Origin: Bacillota bacterium
Lineage (GTDB): Bacteria > Bacillota > Clostridia > Saccharofermentanales > UBA5734
Assembly (NCBI GenBank): GCA_023438965.1
Contig: JAEXPB010000102.1
Span: forward strand, 1 to 7,985
Reading direction: 5' to 3'
Length of the DNA: 7,985 bases
Shown here piece by piece: positions 6,370 to 7,985 of the stretch (the first letter of the stretch is position 1; every line of letters starts with the position of its first letter). The position numbers and the translations under genes are program-made. The notes under the pieces were generated by a model. It saw only the letters and a list, made by a program, of their open reading frames with translations. It searched no databases and was not told the DNA's origin.

Positions 6370-6389
6370 CTGCGCAAAGGAGCAGCATT

Positions 6390-7658
6390 ATGTCCGGATA
6401 TATCCTGGTTCTCAACTGCGGCAGTTCTTCCGTCAAGTTCAACCTGTTCGAGCTATTGTCCGGCAACACCCTTCAGCCCTACCTGGCGGGAATCGCCGAA
6501 GAAATCGGCTCAGTCAGCAAAAGCCGGCTCAAGTACGAACACTGCGGCGACAAGCAGGCACTGGCCAAGCCGCTGGTCAGCCATGGCGAAGCTTTGCGCA
6601 GCATTTTCGACCTTTTCAATCATCTGGGGATCGACAAGCAGATGATCCTCGCCGTCGGCCATCGCGTTGTCCATGGCGGTGACCGCTATAGCGCCAGCGT
6701 GCTGGTCGACCAGCATGTCCTGCAGACAATCCGCAACCTGATCCCCATTGCCCCACTGCATAATCCGCCCAATCTGACCGGCCTCGAGGAGAGCATCCGG
6801 CTGCTCAAGAATGTGCCGCAAGTCGCGGTCTTTGACACGGCCTTCCATGAAACGCTGCCGGAGTATGCCTACCGCTACGCTATTCCGGCCAAATGGTACG
6901 AACAGTATGGCGTCCGCAAATACGGCTTCCACGGCACGTCGCACATGTATGTCGCCAAGCGGGCCGCCCGCCTGCTGGGCATTCCCTTCCGCGATTTCTA
7001 CGGCATTACCGCCCATCTGGGCAACGGCTGCAGCATCACCAAAGTCTGCGGCGGCCGCTCGCTGGACACCAGCATGGGCTTCACGCCGCTGGAGGGCGTC
7101 GTCATGGGCACCCGGTCGGGCGACATCGACCCGGCGCTGATCCCCTATGTCGCCAACTGCCTGGCCGGCGAGCAATCGATCAGCCAGGAAAAGGCCTTTG
7201 AATGCGTCATGACCGCCCTGAACAAGGAGAGCGGCCTTAAGGCGCTCTATAACACAAACATGATGCAGGAAATCCGGGCCCGGGCGGAAGCCGGCGATCT
7301 GGCCGCCCAAACCGTGATCGATATTTACGCTTACCGGATTGCCAAGTATATTGGCCAATACTGGGCGACCATGCCGCGGGCCGACGCGCTGGTTTTCACG
7401 GCCGGCCTGGGCGAGAATGAGGGCCACGTCCGGCGCAAGATCCTCAACTGCCTGGAAAATCTGGTTTTCATCGTTGATGAGGCCGGCAACGCGTGCCGCG
7501 GGCAGGAGGTTGTCATCGGCCGCAGCGACATCAAACCCGGCCGGCCGCTGGTTGCGCTGGTCATCCCGACCAACGAGGAACTTGTGATCGGTTACGACAC
7601 CCTGTATCTGGGACATCTCCGGCAGCAGCTGCCGGACATCTATCCATTTGAGCAATAA
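6390..7658 (+). CDS. ackA: Acetate kinase
   Basis: Cytoplasmic enzyme that interconverts acetate plus ATP and acetyl phosphate plus ADP; in fermenters it yields ATP while making acetate. The protein has 422 residues, slightly longer than the usual 395-410. The ASKHA-fold landmarks are all present: LNCGSSSVKF (8-17) with the binding asparagine N9, HRVVHGG (91-97) with R92, APLHNPP (121-127) with H124, VFDTAFH (147-153) with D149, YGFHGTSH (178-185) with H181, MGTRSGDIDP (239-248) with R242, FTAGLGEN (336-343), and PTNEE (393-397) with E396. These correspond to the known active-site residues of the Methanosarcina enzyme, so it should be active. The C-terminus runs about 20 residues beyond the usual end. 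AAAGGAG lies 7 nt before the ATG. The usual partner pta is not adjacent; a short-chain dehydrogenase follows after 16 bp, probably on the same transcript. Confidence 0.98.
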   Translation: MSGYILVLNCGSSSVKFNLFELLSGNTLQPYLAGIAEEIGSVSKSRLKYEHCGDKQALAKPLVSHGEALRSIFDLFNHLGIDKQMILAVGHRVVHGGDRYSASVLVDQHVLQTIRNLIPIAPLHNPPNLTGLEESIRLLKNVPQVAVFDTAFHETLPEYAYRYAIPAKWYEQYGVRKYGFHGTSHMYVAKRAARLLGIPFRDFYGITAHLGNGCSITKVCGGRSLDTSMGFTPLEGVVMGTRSGDIDPALIPYVANCLAGEQSISQEKAFECVMTALNKESGLKALYNTNMMQEIRARAEAGDLAAQTVIDIYAYRIAKYIGQYWATMPRADALVFTAGLGENEGHVRRKILNCLENLVFIVDEAGNACRGQEVVIGRSDIKPGRPLVALVIPTNEELVIGYDTLYLGHLRQQLPDIYPFEQ

Positions 7659-7674
7659 GCGGGAGGACAGAATT

Positions 7675-7985
7675 ATGGCCAAGTCAATCGTGGACAAGCT
7701 GATGATCCAGGGCCGGGTCGCCATCGTCACCGGCGGCCATTCGGGGATCGGGCGCGGCATTGTCGAGGCGCTGGCGCAGGCCGGCGCCAACATCGTCATC
7801 GTCGGCCGCCGCACGGAACTGGGCGAACAGGCGGCCCAGGCTGTCCGGGCCGCCAACGGCGTCGAGGCGATCTTCATCACCGCCGACATCACCCAGCCGG
7901 ACGACATCCGGAGGATTGTCGACGAAACCATGCAAAGATTCGGCCAAATCGATATCCTGGTCAACAATGCCGGCATCTGCCATCA
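7675..7985 (+). CDS. Short-chain dehydrogenase/reductase (SDR), N-terminal part
   Basis: The gene starts at ATG 7675 and runs off the window after 103 codons, so less than half of a typical 250-residue SDR is visible. The classical SDR features are clear: the Rossmann turn TGGHSGIG (19-26), ADI at 70-72 (adenine-pocket aspartate) and NNAG (97-100). The catalytic Ser-Tyr-Lys region lies beyond the window. Arginines at 45-46 after the second β-strand suggest, but do not prove, NADP(H) preference. GGGAGGA (7661-7667) stands 7 nt before the ATG. The gap to the ackA stop is only 16 bp with no terminator, so it is very likely cotranscribed with ackA. Sequences of this type are often annotated as gluconate 5-dehydrogenase or sugar-alcohol dehydrogenases, but the substrate cannot be decided here. 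Confidence 0.93.
   Translation, partial: MAKSIVDKLMIQGRVAIVTGGHSGIGRGIVEALAQAGANIVIVGRRTELGEQAAQAVRAANGVEAIFITADITQPDDIRRIVDETMQRFGQIDILVNNAGICH

Noticed and set aside
5796..6377. 193-codon minus-strand frame over the small membrane protein
   Set aside because: It is hydrophilic and low in complexity, runs across the candidate promoter, and lacks the good ribosome binding site seen on the plus strand.
6510..7976. 488-codon open frame on the minus strand opposite ackA and the SDR gene
   Set aside because: Both plus-strand genes are certain from motifs; the antisense frame is a codon-bias by-product spanning two genes.
1..7985. CRISPR array, tRNA, rRNA, transposase or phage genes
   Set aside because: I saw no regularly spaced repeats, cloverleaf structures or mobile-element proteins on either strand.

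Overview
This is an ordinary bacterial chromosomal stretch: GC-rich, densely coded and with strong AGGAG-type ribosome binding sites. The gene content is a YhaQ/YhaP (NatA/NatB)-like ABC exporter, a ThuA plus Gfo/Idh/MocA sugar pair and acetate kinase. It fits a GC-rich, probably fermentative bacterium, perhaps of the Bacillota. That placement is a weak inference, because there is no rRNA or other phylogenetic marker here.

Layout. (1) 1-568, plus strand: C-terminal part of an EAL-domain protein whose catalytic motifs are visibly degenerate. (2) 573-663: a striking 91-bp AT-rich near-palindrome (about 31% GC) between two convergent genes. (3) 543-3690, minus strand: a three-gene operon read leftward, AraC-type regulator, then ABC ATPase, then ABC-2 permease. 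The last two overlap, and the permease reading frame runs through the palindrome and into the 3' end of the EAL gene. (4) 3691-3816: a divergent regulatory region. (5) 3817-5633, plus strand: a ThuA-family protein, probably starting at TTG, and a Gfo/Idh/MocA oxidoreductase joined by an ATGA overlap, ended by a clear hairpin/U-tract terminator at 5693-5731. (6) 5850-6302, plus strand: an unrecognised five-helix membrane protein with its own candidate promoter. (7) 6390-7658: acetate kinase (ackA) with an intact active site. It is followed after 16 bp by the start of a short-chain dehydrogenase that runs off the window.

How they may work together. The AraC-type protein has an N-terminal cupin-like sensor domain. 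It is placed to control its own operon with the ABC exporter and possibly the divergent ThuA/oxidoreductase pair, which looks like a carbohydrate-modification module. Acetate kinase supplies ATP from acetyl phosphate, and its downstream dehydrogenase could act in sugar-acid or polyol metabolism, but the substrate cannot be read from the sequence.

No CRISPR array, tRNA, rRNA, transposase or phage gene was seen, and I found no convincing new multi-gene system. The best leads are the 91-bp palindrome that appears to have supplied a new C-terminus to the permease, and the degenerate EAL domain.
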